Below, one piece after another: positions 10,101 through 18,196 of a stretch of 64,000 bases of DNA (its first letter is position 1; each line of letters starts with the position of its first letter). This stretch comes from Finegoldia magna_K (lineage in GTDB: Bacteria > Bacillota > Clostridia > Tissierellales > Peptoniphilaceae), in assembly GCA_032548025.1 (NCBI GenBank), contig JAWGCW010000009.1:21967-85966 (forward strand). The letters are read 5' to 3'. The notes beneath the pieces are model-generated. The model saw nothing but the letters and a program-made list of their open reading frames with translations, was not told the origin of the DNA and made no database searches. The position numbers and the translations under genes were made by a program.

Positions 10101-10219
10101 CCATTTTTACCTAGCACTTCAGTATTATAAGCGAACTGAACATCCCATCCTAATTCGTCACGCAGAAAATTACCTGCACTTTCCTGAACAAGGATATTCT
10201 CTGAATAATCATAGCTCAT
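7076..10219 (-). CDS. hsdR: Type I restriction enzyme, R (endonuclease/translocase) subunit
   Basis: This 1047-residue protein shows the standard HsdR order. A PD-(D/E)xK nuclease comes first, with Asp150, Glu164 and Lys166 in TDIVGFING...FVELKK. It is followed by a superfamily 2 helicase motor with Walker A TQGSGKS (about 299-305), the DEAH box SDEAHRSQYG, TGTP, and the C-terminal motif VI region MQAIARANRV. It cuts unmodified DNA after ATP-driven translocation in complex with HsdM and HsdS. The ATG lies 11 bases inside the upstream DUF3800-like gene, after a good AGGTGG ribosome-binding site. Length and motifs look intact, so the enzyme is probably active. Confidence 0.95.
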   Translation of the reverse strand: MSYDYSENILVQESAGNFLRDELGWDVQFAYNTEVLGKNGTFGRESYKDILLTRYFYEALRKFNPWINENQIIEAQQVLENILSTSSLLQVNEEKYFLIRDGIPVTVKKPNGQTKTKKAIVIDFKNPDSNYFLAIKELKIHGDLYRRRTDIVGFINGIPLLFVELKKNTVDVQNAYDDNYTDYLDTIPHLFYYNAFLMLSNGTEAKVGTLGSKFEFFHEWKRLAEEDHGSVALETMLRGICKKENFLDLFENFILFDHSDGHTAKILARNHQYLGVNEAMKAYSARKLNDGKLGVFWHTQGSGKSYSMVFFAKKVRRKMEGTPTFVILTDRDELNTQISDTFENCGLLGKDIKASQFIATSGDDLVKKLQGNPSFIFTLIQKFNKPNEKPIYPDHDIIIMSDEAHRSQYGIFADNMMKLLPTAARIGFTGTPLLSSDNITARTFGGYVSVYDFKRAVEDGATVPLYYENRGEKIIDLHNPEITNQILDAIENADLDVDQQDKLEAEFAKEIHLLTAEPRLKSIAQDFVNHYSDLWASGKAMFVCLNKVTCVRMYNYVQEYWKAEIKNLKLSLKYASQQESIELERKIKWMQETEMDVVISQEQNEIQTFKKWGLDIKTHRSKMEKRDLDKEFKDSKNPLRIVFVCAMWLTGFDVKCLSCLYLDKPLKAHTLMQAIARANRVSEGKSNGLIIDYIGIVKALRKALADYTANVIGNEGSDPTIDKDELIVRIIETIGKADDFLNENNFDLEMLINAYDFMKLSYLQEAANAVCGSIEDKKTFTTYASELNRLMKYTDRDDITGHARKKYEAISAIYAELQKKRKHINTTDLMIEINEIISEYVEIEHPPTMVREKPRRFDISSIDFDLLRKEFSKVKKKNLVLNDLEEVIQHKLDSMLFANPDRINYYERYQQIIDDYNSEKDRATIEKTFMELMDLANQMSQEEQRYVREGFTSDEELSLYDMLFRDDLSKTDIKKLKEVAASLLQKIKMKIADFDHWTDKQETKAAIDNLIRDTLWAELPECYDEVSISMYRQQIYEYVYTRYRTIA

Positions 10220-11381
10220 AATTTTCCACCTCCATCTTTAGTTTATTATTTGAAGCTCCCAATAGCTGTAATTTCATCATTCTTTCTTGAACATTCTTCT
10301 GAGAGTTTGCATTCTTTATAAATAGTGGGGACTTATTATCAGATTTACTGATGAGCATCCATAGTAATGTGAAATTCTTTACCTGAGCATCATTTAAATT
10401 CATTGCAATAGCTACAATATCAGTTAAAGAATTCGCATCTAAAAACATAAACAACTTTCTTAACAGACCTGCAATCAAATCAGATACTTGTACATATATA
10501 TTCTCGTGTGACTTTACAAACTTCCAGTTATTAAGTTGAATACCATTCTCATATAATTCCAAATCAGCTATTTGCTTTTGCACTGTAGGTTCTTCGTCAA
10601 ATATGTGATTTGACTTACTGAAGATTTCACATCTTTCTGTATAGAAGAGATAATATTCTTGAATTAACATAAACGGTTCGTTATCTTGAACAAAAATCAA
10701 CCTACCAAGCTTTCCTGCAGCTTTTAGCATTTGTCGAAGTTGTTCCAAGAAGAAATCGGGAGCATATTCGATATCGTCATTATATGCCCATATCAAGGAG
10801 CATAGTTCATTACAAAACGTAAATACATCTTTAACATCAGGATATGTATGTCTTATGAAAATATCGATTACTTCGTCTTGATGCTCAATCACAAAATCAT
10901 ACAAAGTACCTTTGATATCCGACATATACATGAGGCGCTGAGGATGTGTTTCCCAAAGGGAATCCACAATATCAACTAATGAATAATAAAGGTTGTTCAA
11001 TGCACTGTAGTGAATATACAAACCACTTCTGCTTAACCATTTCAAAAATCCTGTGACTCTTTTACTGCCTATGAAAGATTGGAAGTCTCTTGAATTATGA
11101 TATAGGTGTTTGAACTTTAATTCCTTTTGACCTTCCTTATAGTTTAGTGCTGCATATAATGAGGGAACATCAATGTCAAAAGATGTACCTTCATTTGCAA
11201 CACCAGCTAATACAAAATCACCCTTCAGTGCATCGATATTATTAAATCCTGTATCCGTAAGAGTAAACTTTCTGCAGTTACCACTCTCATCGTAGTAGAA
11301 AGTCATTTCTTCTTCAAAAGGTGGTATACCATTCAAATCAAACATAGCCTTCTTTTGGCCTTCAACATTGATTCTTGTCAT
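10209..11381 (-). CDS. DUF3800-like protein inserted in the type I restriction operon
   Basis: This 390-residue protein lies between hsdS and hsdR. It has the hallmarks of DUF3800 proteins: an N-terminal FYYDESGN motif (about residues 28-35), FVLAGV, and near the C-terminus YVQVSDLIAGLLRK, in which the aspartate is the conserved acidic residue. The family is thought to adopt an RNase H-like fold, so a nuclease role is plausible but not shown. Its start overlaps the hsdS stop in an ATGA arrangement, and its end overlaps the hsdR start. It is thus fully embedded in the operon. It is not a standard subunit of type I systems. Confidence 0.75.
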   Translation of the reverse strand: MTRINVEGQKKAMFDLNGIPPFEEEMTFYYDESGNCRKFTLTDTGFNNIDALKGDFVLAGVANEGTSFDIDVPSLYAALNYKEGQKELKFKHLYHNSRDFQSFIGSKRVTGFLKWLSRSGLYIHYSALNNLYYSLVDIVDSLWETHPQRLMYMSDIKGTLYDFVIEHQDEVIDIFIRHTYPDVKDVFTFCNELCSLIWAYNDDIEYAPDFFLEQLRQMLKAAGKLGRLIFVQDNEPFMLIQEYYLFYTERCEIFSKSNHIFDEEPTVQKQIADLELYENGIQLNNWKFVKSHENIYVQVSDLIAGLLRKLFMFLDANSLTDIVAIAMNLNDAQVKNFTLLWMLISKSDNKSPLFIKNANSQKNVQERMMKLQLLGASNNKLKMEVENYEL

Positions 11382-12547
11382 GCCTGCACCTCGATTTCTC
11401 CGCTCATTAACTTAGGCAATAAGCGGTCACGGGCTTCTGTAAGTTTATTTATATGCTTTTCTAGAATTTCTATTTTATTAAAAATAGGAGTAATAACATC
11501 ATTAAATGATTTTCGTATATCATCACTTGGGCAAACAATATTTTTACTTTTCAGCAGAGGTACAGTAATCTGCTGTTGAGCAGCTCCAGTTGAACGAAAA
11601 TTCTGATTCACTAGATATAAGTACAAGTAAAAGATATCTACCTTATCTTCAATAGGAGTTACTGATATCAATCTAACAATAGGGAAATATGGTTCTGTAC
11701 GAAGAAATACTACACCTACAGTCCCTCTTGCTGAAATTGTAACACTTGTATTGCTTATAACAGCTTTATCAGTAAATCCCATAAGACCTTTTTTAGTAAT
11801 TCCATTGGCAAAAACAGGAATTTTATTTTCATTTGTCATTTTTTTAGAAAAATTTTTCGGCTTATCTCCACCTGCTTTTAGCTTTGTAACCATATTTATT
11901 GGAGTGATTTTCCACCCCTCAGGCACACCATCAACAATCTCCACATCTTCATATCCCAGGAAATGCAAATCAACAAACCATTCCTTGTAAAGCCTCTGTG
12001 CAGCTTCTTCAAGAAGTTTAATTTGTTGCTGGTTGTTTTCGATCAAATAATCATAATTAGAAAGTATTGAAGCGATCTTTTTCTGTGTAATCAATTCAGG
12101 AAAATGTATCTCAACTTCTTTAATGATTCCTACGTTTAGATTTGGTTGTGCCCCGCCATTTTTCAGTGAAACCAATTTATCATATAATGTTGATAATGAA
12201 TAATATACATACTCATAATCTGCAATCTCATGATTAATAACAAGATTGCAACACGCTTGATTAGTAGACAGCGGTATTTTATTAATAGCAACTCTTCCTG
12301 CTGTATCTCCTTGTCCATACATTGCTATAATGACCGAATTTTCTGGTATTAATTTAGCGCTTGATCGTGCCAATCCTTCTTTGGAGATATATGTTTCTGT
12401 ATCATAAATTCTGCAATAATTAACTTCTCCTGTCTTTAGCCATGGAACTTCCTTAGGATTATAAAATTCAGAATTAGTTGATTTTGGAGTTCCTCCTGAT
12501 GTGACTTTTACACATATATCATTTATTTTTATTGTTTCATAACTCAT
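11378..12547 (-). CDS. hsdS: Type I restriction enzyme, S (specificity) subunit
   Basis: This 389-residue protein has two target-recognition domains, roughly residues 1-150 and 200-345. Each is followed by a conserved helical spacer (IASILSNYDYLIENNQQQIKLLEEAAQRLYKEWF... and ...EILEKHINKLTEARDRLLPKLMSGE). It sets which two half-sites the complex recognises and binds HsdM and HsdR. It begins in an ATGA overlap with the hsdM stop. Only one hsdS gene is visible and there are no nearby partial copies or inverted repeats, so no sign of specificity switching is seen here. The recognition sequence cannot be derived from the protein alone. Confidence 0.93.
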   Translation of the reverse strand: MSYETIKINDICVKVTSGGTPKSTNSEFYNPKEVPWLKTGEVNYCRIYDTETYISKEGLARSSAKLIPENSVIIAMYGQGDTAGRVAINKIPLSTNQACCNLVINHEIADYEYVYYSLSTLYDKLVSLKNGGAQPNLNVGIIKEVEIHFPELITQKKIASILSNYDYLIENNQQQIKLLEEAAQRLYKEWFVDLHFLGYEDVEIVDGVPEGWKITPINMVTKLKAGGDKPKNFSKKMTNENKIPVFANGITKKGLMGFTDKAVISNTSVTISARGTVGVVFLRTEPYFPIVRLISVTPIEDKVDIFYLYLYLVNQNFRSTGAAQQQITVPLLKSKNIVCPSDDIRKSFNDVITPIFNKIEILEKHINKLTEARDRLLPKLMSGEIEVQA

Positions 12548-14364
12548 AATCCCATCTCCTTCATATTTTGTGAGATGGTGTCCATCAAGTCGTTTGATTC
12601 ACCCTGTAATGACAATAACTCACGATGGATTTCTACCATACGCTCTTCAAAGTCCACGCCATCATCTTCGATAGGAGCAACACCTACATATGCTCCCGGA
12701 GTAAGTGACCAGCCTTTTTCTTCGATTTCAGAAATGGTAGCAAGCTTACATAAACCAAGTATATCGGCATATACGCCTTCACCAAATTTCTCATAAAGCC
12801 AATTAGCTTCCTTGGCTACCTTGAGAACTTCGGTAAATTCTGCGATTTTAATATCATAAGCTTCCTGTGTTTTTTTCTTTTCACGCTTTTTAGCTGATTC
12901 GACTGCTTTCTTTGCTTCTGAACGTAGTGCTTTTGCTTTCTCTGATAACTCATGCACCTGTTCTGTAAAAGGCTTATCACTACCAAGTGCGGAGCGATAC
13001 TCGTTAAGAAGAGCAGAGTATTTATCAATCTCTCCACGATAAAGCCATACAATTGCATTCATGTTTTTAAGCTGCCATTCAGACCATTCGTTAAGAGTAC
13101 GGTCTACGACTGTATAGTAATTTCTTGCATCAATGAAAAGAACCTTATCCTTGATAGCATCTGACTTTCCCTTATCAAAGAACCAAAGAGAACAAGGCAA
13201 TGACTTGGTGTAGAAGAAGTTATTACCAACACTAACCATGACATCTACGTGACCTGTCTTAACAAGATTTTCTCTAATGATTTTATCCTTGCCTTGACTA
13301 TCTGTAGCAGATGAAGCCATAACAAAACCAGCACGACCCTTTTCATTGAGGTAACTATAGAAATAAGAAATCCAAAGATAATTAGCATTTCCAACTTCTT
13401 TATTTTTATTAATGCTTGGCAAACCAAAAGGCAGACGCTTCGCACTTTCACATGATTCGGCCTTTACCTTATCTACATTGAAAGGTGGGTTTGCCATTAT
13501 ATAATCGCAAGAACCTTCAAGGTTGTGGGCATCATAATAAAAGCTATTTGCTTGGTCACCGGATTTGATAATTCCTGTAAGGCCATGAATTGCCATATTC
13601 ATAAGACAAAGCTGAGCGTTATATTCAACCTTCTCCTGACCATAGAAGGTCATAGCGCTGTTAGCGTTTATTCCAGTAGCATTTACAAAATCACCTGACT
13701 GAATGAACATCCCACCACTGCCACAGGCAGGGTCCAGTAATACGCCACTTTTAGGTTCAATAATATTAACAATCATCTTTACAAGTGACTTAGGTGTAAA
13801 GAAAACACCATCATCTGATGCGATATTTTTTGCAAATTTGTTTAAAAAGTACTCATAGATTCTTCCGATAATATCTCCGCCGACTTCATCAAGAGCGGAA
13901 TTATTAAATATACGAAGAAGTTCAGATAAAATCTCATCTGAGAAATCAGTATAGCTTTTAGGTAGGACACCGACTAATTGCTCGCTTTGATCTTCAATGA
14001 GCTGCATAGCGTTATTAACTACTTCTCCTAAACTATTCATAGTGTGACCGTCTTTATTAATAAGTCCTGAAGAAGAAATATCTTCAGGAAGGTTCAATAA
14101 GTAATCATACTGGGCTCCTTTTGGAAGATATAATGCACTTTTAGCTACAAAGTCACTTGCTTCAACAGGTATAACTCGACCGCCACGAGATGGGCGTCCT
14201 TTTAAGATTTCTGCTTCAACCATCTTGTATCTGCTATATGCGTAACGTAGGAAAATAAGTCCAAGCACAGGCATACAATATTGATTTGATGTCAATTTTG
14301 AACTCGCACGTAATAAATCTGCAGACTCCCATAATTCAGTTTCAAGTTTTCTTATATTAATCAT
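12544..14364 (-). CDS. hsdM: Type I restriction enzyme, M (adenine methyltransferase) subunit
   Basis: This 606-residue protein is an N6-adenine DNA methyltransferase. It has an N-terminal HsdM helical domain, the SAM-binding motif DPACGSGGMF (residues 211-220), and the catalytic motif NPPF (292-295). A long charged C-terminal part, with a lysine-rich coiled-coil stretch near residues 440-500, is longer than in minimal HsdM proteins. It methylates the host sites and forms the core M2S complex. The start overlaps the XRE regulator stop as ATGA. No frameshift or missing motif is visible. Confidence 0.95.
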   Translation of the reverse strand: MINIRKLETELWESADLLRASSKLTSNQYCMPVLGLIFLRYAYSRYKMVEAEILKGRPSRGGRVIPVEASDFVAKSALYLPKGAQYDYLLNLPEDISSSGLINKDGHTMNSLGEVVNNAMQLIEDQSEQLVGVLPKSYTDFSDEILSELLRIFNNSALDEVGGDIIGRIYEYFLNKFAKNIASDDGVFFTPKSLVKMIVNIIEPKSGVLLDPACGSGGMFIQSGDFVNATGINANSAMTFYGQEKVEYNAQLCLMNMAIHGLTGIIKSGDQANSFYYDAHNLEGSCDYIMANPPFNVDKVKAESCESAKRLPFGLPSINKNKEVGNANYLWISYFYSYLNEKGRAGFVMASSATDSQGKDKIIRENLVKTGHVDVMVSVGNNFFYTKSLPCSLWFFDKGKSDAIKDKVLFIDARNYYTVVDRTLNEWSEWQLKNMNAIVWLYRGEIDKYSALLNEYRSALGSDKPFTEQVHELSEKAKALRSEAKKAVESAKKREKKKTQEAYDIKIAEFTEVLKVAKEANWLYEKFGEGVYADILGLCKLATISEIEEKGWSLTPGAYVGVAPIEDDGVDFEERMVEIHRELLSLQGESNDLMDTISQNMKEMGL

Positions 14365-14597
14365 TTCGGTTTTCTCTCCGCCTTAAAGTCAAGCCATGCC
14401 TCTTCAACACTTGTGTAGTCGATATCATTCTTATGGCAAAACTCCTTTATATTCTTCATCGTAATAAGGTTAGGCTTTGCTTTACCGCCTTCCCATCTAT
14501 TAACAGTAGAATATGCCACCTGTACTTTTTTGGCAAAGTCCTGCTGTGTTAAAAAACATCTCTGTCTGATTCTTTTAATTTCTTCTGGAAATCCCAT
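14361..14597 (-). CDS. XRE family helix-turn-helix regulator of the restriction operon
   Basis: This 78-residue protein is mostly a helix-turn-helix of the Cro/CI type (IKRIRQRCFLTQQDFAKKV, then STVNRWEGGKAKP). It is the first gene of the minus-strand defence operon and overlaps the hsdM start by four bases. A strong AAAGGAGATG ribosome-binding site precedes the ATG. By position it resembles a controller protein that times methylase and nuclease expression, though such controllers are best known from type II systems. Its operator is not identified. Confidence 0.85.
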   Translation of the reverse strand: MGFPEEIKRIRQRCFLTQQDFAKKVQVAYSTVNRWEGGKAKPNLITMKNIKEFCHKNDIDYTSVEEAWLDFKAERKPK

Positions 14598-14635
14598 GTT
14601 GCATCTCCTTTTCTTAAATATCTCAAAAATATAGC

Positions 14636-14648
14636 ATCATAATACCAC
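14636..14648 (-). promoter_or_regulatory. Promoter of the defence operon (extended -10)
   Basis: Read on the minus strand, TGGTATTAT forms an extended -10 element about 40 bases before the regulator ATG. No strong -35 is seen. It is the only obvious promoter for the six-gene operon. Confidence 0.5.
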
Positions 14649-14768
14649 AAAATTATGAATTTTTCTACCTCTCAGTCCATCTGTAACTTTATAGGTCACC
14701 TTAGTATGTGGGCTTTTTTTATTTGCGAAAAGCATTGAAAGCAACCATCTCGCAGGAATATCCTGTGT

Positions 14769-14802
14769 GAAAATTTTCTCCGTATGATATTCTTAGCAAA
14801 AA
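14769..14802 (+). repeat. Dispersed repeat fragment R2 (tail only)
   Basis: The sequence ATTTTCTCCGTATGATATTC followed by TTAGCAAAAA matches the tail of the full repeat copies, but no head or paired stems are present. It lies between the defence operon promoter and secA. The remaining intergenic sequence (about 14650-14768 and 14803-15040) is AT-rich and holds nothing else I can name. Confidence 0.7.
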
Positions 14803-15045
14803 GGCATGATTGTTTGCATAAATTCATAATATAAGAATGATCGATTGTTTGCTTAAAGGTTTCAAAAGTTTCAGAGTGCATTTTAACTTAAAGGAAAAGG
14901 GGAAAATCATCAGCATCACAAAATTTCAAAATTTTTAAAAAAATCTACATATTTCAAAAAAATTCAAAATTTCACCTAAAATTATATGCTCTGTAATTTA
15001 TTGGAAAATTTTATAAGTGATTTCCTTTAAATGTTGATGTTTTTG

Positions 15046-15074
15046 TTGTAAATGATATGTTTACATGTTAAAAT
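15046..15074 (+). promoter_or_regulatory. secA promoter
   Basis: TTGTAA (15046-15051) and TAAAAT (15069-15074) are separated by exactly 17 bases, with TGT just before the -10. The AAGGAG ribosome-binding site and ATG of secA follow about 40 bases downstream. Confidence 0.7.
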
Positions 15075-15114
15075 AAAAGGTAGTATTTATAGATATTAAA
15101 GTAAGGAGATTTAT

Positions 15115-17844
15115 ATGGGAGTATTTGAATCTATTTTTGGCTCAGCTAACAAAAAAGAGCTAAAAAAGATAGAACCAATTATTAAAAAAATTGAATCATA
15201 TGATAAGTCTATGCAACAATTATCAGATGATGAATTAAAGCATAAAACTGTTGAATTCAAGGAAAGATTAAAAAACGGAGAAACTTTGGATGATATTTTA
15301 CCAGAAGCATTTGCTGTAGTTAGAGAAGCCAGCTACAGAGTTTTGGGTATGAAACAATATCGTGTGCAATTAATCGGTGGGGTTGTTCTACACCAAGGTA
15401 GAATTGCAGAAATGAAAACTGGTGAAGGTAAAACTTTGGTTGCAACTTTGCCTGCATATTTGAATGCACTTTCTGGAAAGGGCGTTCACGTGGTTACTGT
15501 CAATGATTATCTTGCAAAGAGAGATAAGGAATGGATGGGAAAGGTTCACGAATTTTTGGGCTTAACTGTAGGCGTTATCGTTTATGGTTTGGACAATGAT
15601 GAAAGACGTGAAAACTACGCTTGTGACATTACTTACGGAACTAATAACCAATACGGTTTCGATTATTTGCGTGACAACATGGTTATTTACAAAAAAGACA
15701 AGGTTCAAAGAGGTCTTAACTTTGCAATCGTGGACGAAGTTGACTCTATCTTAATAGATGAAGCTAGAACTCCACTTATTATTTCTGGTCAAGGCGACGA
15801 ATCTACAGATATGTACATGAGAGCAAATATGTTTGCTAATGGTTTGACTGGACGTATTATGGATCCAGAAGAAGACAAGCCAGATATTTTCGATCGTGAA
15901 TTCAAGGATGAAACTGTTGATTTCTTGGTTGACGAAAAGAGAAAAACTGCCAGTCTTACAGAAATTGGTACTAAAAAAGCCGAAGAATATTTTGGCGTGG
16001 AAAACTTGTCTGACCCTAATAACATGGAATTAGCTCACCACATCAACCAAGCTTTGAAGGCTAATAATACAATGAAACGTGATATTGATTACGTAGTAAA
16101 AGATGACGAAATCCTTATCGTTGATGAATTTACTGGTCGTATCATGGAAGGTAGAAGATATTCTGATGGTCTTCACCAAGCTATAGAAGCAAAAGAAGGT
16201 GTTGAAGTTAAGAGCGAATCCAAAACTTTGGCAACAGTTACATTCCAAAATTACTTCAGAATGTACAACAAATTAAGTGGTATGACTGGTACTGCCAAGA
16301 CTGAAGAAGCAGAATTCAACGAAATCTACAAGATGGACGTTGTTGAAATTCCTACTAACAAACCAGTAGCCAGAGTTGACGAACAAGACAGAGTTTACAT
16401 CAACGAAAATGCAAAATTCAACGCAATCGTTGAAGAAATAAAAGAAATTCACAAGACTGGTCAACCAATTCTAGTAGGTACAATTTCAATTGAAGTTTCA
16501 GAAAAATTGTCCAAATTATTGAAGAAAAACGGAATCAAACACGACGTATTGAACGCTAAGCAACACGAACGTGAAGCAGAAATCGTAGCACAAGCAGGTA
16601 TGTTTGACAAAGTTACTATCGCAACAAACATGGCAGGTCGTGGTACCGACATTCTTTTAGGTGGTAACCCAGATTTCCTAGCAAAACATGACATGAAAAA
16701 ACAAGGTTACGGCGAATACGTAATCGAAAGCTTGGATTCATTCTTGCCAAGTACAGACGAAGAATTAGTTGCAGCAAGAAATGTATACAACGAATTATAC
16801 AAAAAATACAAGAAAATGACTGACGAAGATAAGAAAAAAGTTATCGAAGTCGGAGGATTATATATAATTGGTACTGAACGTCACGAATCACGTCGTATCG
16901 ATAACCAATTGCGTGGTCGTTCTGGTCGTCAAGGGGACCCTGGTAGATCAAGATTCTTCGTATCATTGGGAGACAACTTAATGAGATTGTTCGGTGGCGA
17001 AACTATCCAAAAATACGCTGAATCTGGCAAATTCCCAGAAGACGAACCAATGGAATTCAGAACAATCACTAAAGCAATCGAAAGAGCGCAAACAAAAGTT
17101 GAATCAAATAACTTTGGTATCAGAAAGAACGTATTGAAATACGACGACGTTATGAATGCACAACGTAAAGTAATTTATGCTGAAAGAGATAAAGTACTTG
17201 ACGGAGAAGACATGCACGATTCTATCGTGGCTATGATTAAAGACATCATTGAAAATGCAATTGACACATATTGCCAAGATCCAAAATCAGAAAATTGGGA
17301 AATGGAAGCATTGATGACATATCTTAACACATTCATTCCAGAAGGAACATTGGATCTTACAAGACTTAACAGTTACAACAAGAAAACTTTCACAGATTAT
17401 GTAACACAAAAAGCATTGGAAGTTTATGGAGAAAAAGAAGAAGCCATCGGCAAAGAAAAATTCAGAGAAATCGAACGTGTAATTCTTCTTATGGTTGTAG
17501 ATAGAAAATGGATGGATCACATTGATGCGATGGATCAATTGCGTCAAGGTATCGGTCTAAGAGCGTTCGGTCAACAAGACCCAGTAAGAGCTTACAACAA
17601 TGAAGGTTTCGAAATGTTCGAAGACATGAACCACTCTATAAAAGAAGACACAGTTAGAGGAATGTTCAACGTTCAACCAGTTGAAGAAATCGAAAGAAAA
17701 CAAGTAGCTCACGAAACATCAGCAACAGGTGGAGAAGAAGAAATTAACAAACCAGTAGTTAAAGGTAAGAAAATCGGTAGAAACGATCCATGTCCATGCG
17801 GAAGTGGTAAGAAATACAAAAACTGCTGTGGTAAAAACAGATAA
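15115..17844 (+). CDS. secA: Preprotein translocase ATPase SecA
   Basis: This 909-residue motor pushes secretory preproteins through SecYEG. Visible features are the Walker A region MKTGEGKTLVATLPAYLNAL (about residues 99-118), VDEVDSILIDEARTPLIISG, the helicase motif ATNMAGRGTDILLGGNP, and the IGTERHESRRIDNQLRGRSGRQGDPG region. A C-terminal zinc-binding SEC-C motif (RNDPCPCGSGKKYKNCCGKNR) ends the protein. The length is normal for Firmicutes. It stands at the head of a plus-strand block with its own promoter; the secA-prfB order is common in low-GC Gram-positives. The many secreted surface proteins in this window depend on it. Confidence 0.98.
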   Translation: MGVFESIFGSANKKELKKIEPIIKKIESYDKSMQQLSDDELKHKTVEFKERLKNGETLDDILPEAFAVVREASYRVLGMKQYRVQLIGGVVLHQGRIAEMKTGEGKTLVATLPAYLNALSGKGVHVVTVNDYLAKRDKEWMGKVHEFLGLTVGVIVYGLDNDERRENYACDITYGTNNQYGFDYLRDNMVIYKKDKVQRGLNFAIVDEVDSILIDEARTPLIISGQGDESTDMYMRANMFANGLTGRIMDPEEDKPDIFDREFKDETVDFLVDEKRKTASLTEIGTKKAEEYFGVENLSDPNNMELAHHINQALKANNTMKRDIDYVVKDDEILIVDEFTGRIMEGRRYSDGLHQAIEAKEGVEVKSESKTLATVTFQNYFRMYNKLSGMTGTAKTEEAEFNEIYKMDVVEIPTNKPVARVDEQDRVYINENAKFNAIVEEIKEIHKTGQPILVGTISIEVSEKLSKLLKKNGIKHDVLNAKQHEREAEIVAQAGMFDKVTIATNMAGRGTDILLGGNPDFLAKHDMKKQGYGEYVIESLDSFLPSTDEELVAARNVYNELYKKYKKMTDEDKKKVIEVGGLYIIGTERHESRRIDNQLRGRSGRQGDPGRSRFFVSLGDNLMRLFGGETIQKYAESGKFPEDEPMEFRTITKAIERAQTKVESNNFGIRKNVLKYDDVMNAQRKVIYAERDKVLDGEDMHDSIVAMIKDIIENAIDTYCQDPKSENWEMEALMTYLNTFIPEGTLDLTRLNSYNKKTFTDYVTQKALEVYGEKEEAIGKEKFREIERVILLMVVDRKWMDHIDAMDQLRQGIGLRAFGQQDPVRAYNNEGFEMFEDMNHSIKEDTVRGMFNVQPVEEIERKQVAHETSATGGEEEINKPVVKGKKIGRNDPCPCGSGKKYKNCCGKNR

Positions 17845-17924
17845 TAAATAGTGGATAAGGGCGAAGTAAATTAGCCAGGGTGAAATGTTTGTTTGTGAAT
17901 ATTAAACATCAAACATTTATAGCT

Positions 17925-18068
17925 TAGGATATCATACGGAAAAAATTGTGTTAATTTCAAATTGAAGAACACCGTTAAAAAATCGGACTGCCCGAGCGTA
18001 AGCGAGGCTTGCGATTTTAGGTGTTCGAAATTATGAAATTGCCAATTTTTGTAGTCAGATATCCGTGC
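17925..18068 (-). repeat. Dispersed structured repeat, copy R3 (minus orientation)
   Basis: This is a full copy in inverted orientation between secA and prfB. On the minus strand the order is head (GCACGGATATCTGACTACAA), outer stem GAACACC/GGTGTTC (plus-strand 18020-18026 and 17967-17973), inner stem AAAATCG/CGATTTT (18012-18018 and 17979-17985), then a tail close to TCCGTATGATATCCTAAGC. The stem bases differ from other copies but still pair. Confidence 0.75.
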
Positions 18069-18140
18069 TATAAAGTTTGATGGTAACAGTCGAACGACTT
18101 AGCACAACAGACCACTATTACAAAAACAAATACAAACACA

Positions 18141-18164
18141 AAGGAGGAGAAATCCTCCTTTTTT
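18141..18164 (+). terminator. Terminator between secA and prfB
   Basis: AAGGAGGA and TCCTCCTT form a perfect 8-bp stem closed by a GAAA loop and followed by T residues. It lies 33 bases before the prfB start. Confidence 0.85.
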
Positions 18165-18196
18165 GTTCAAAAAATATATGCAATTGGAGGATAAAA

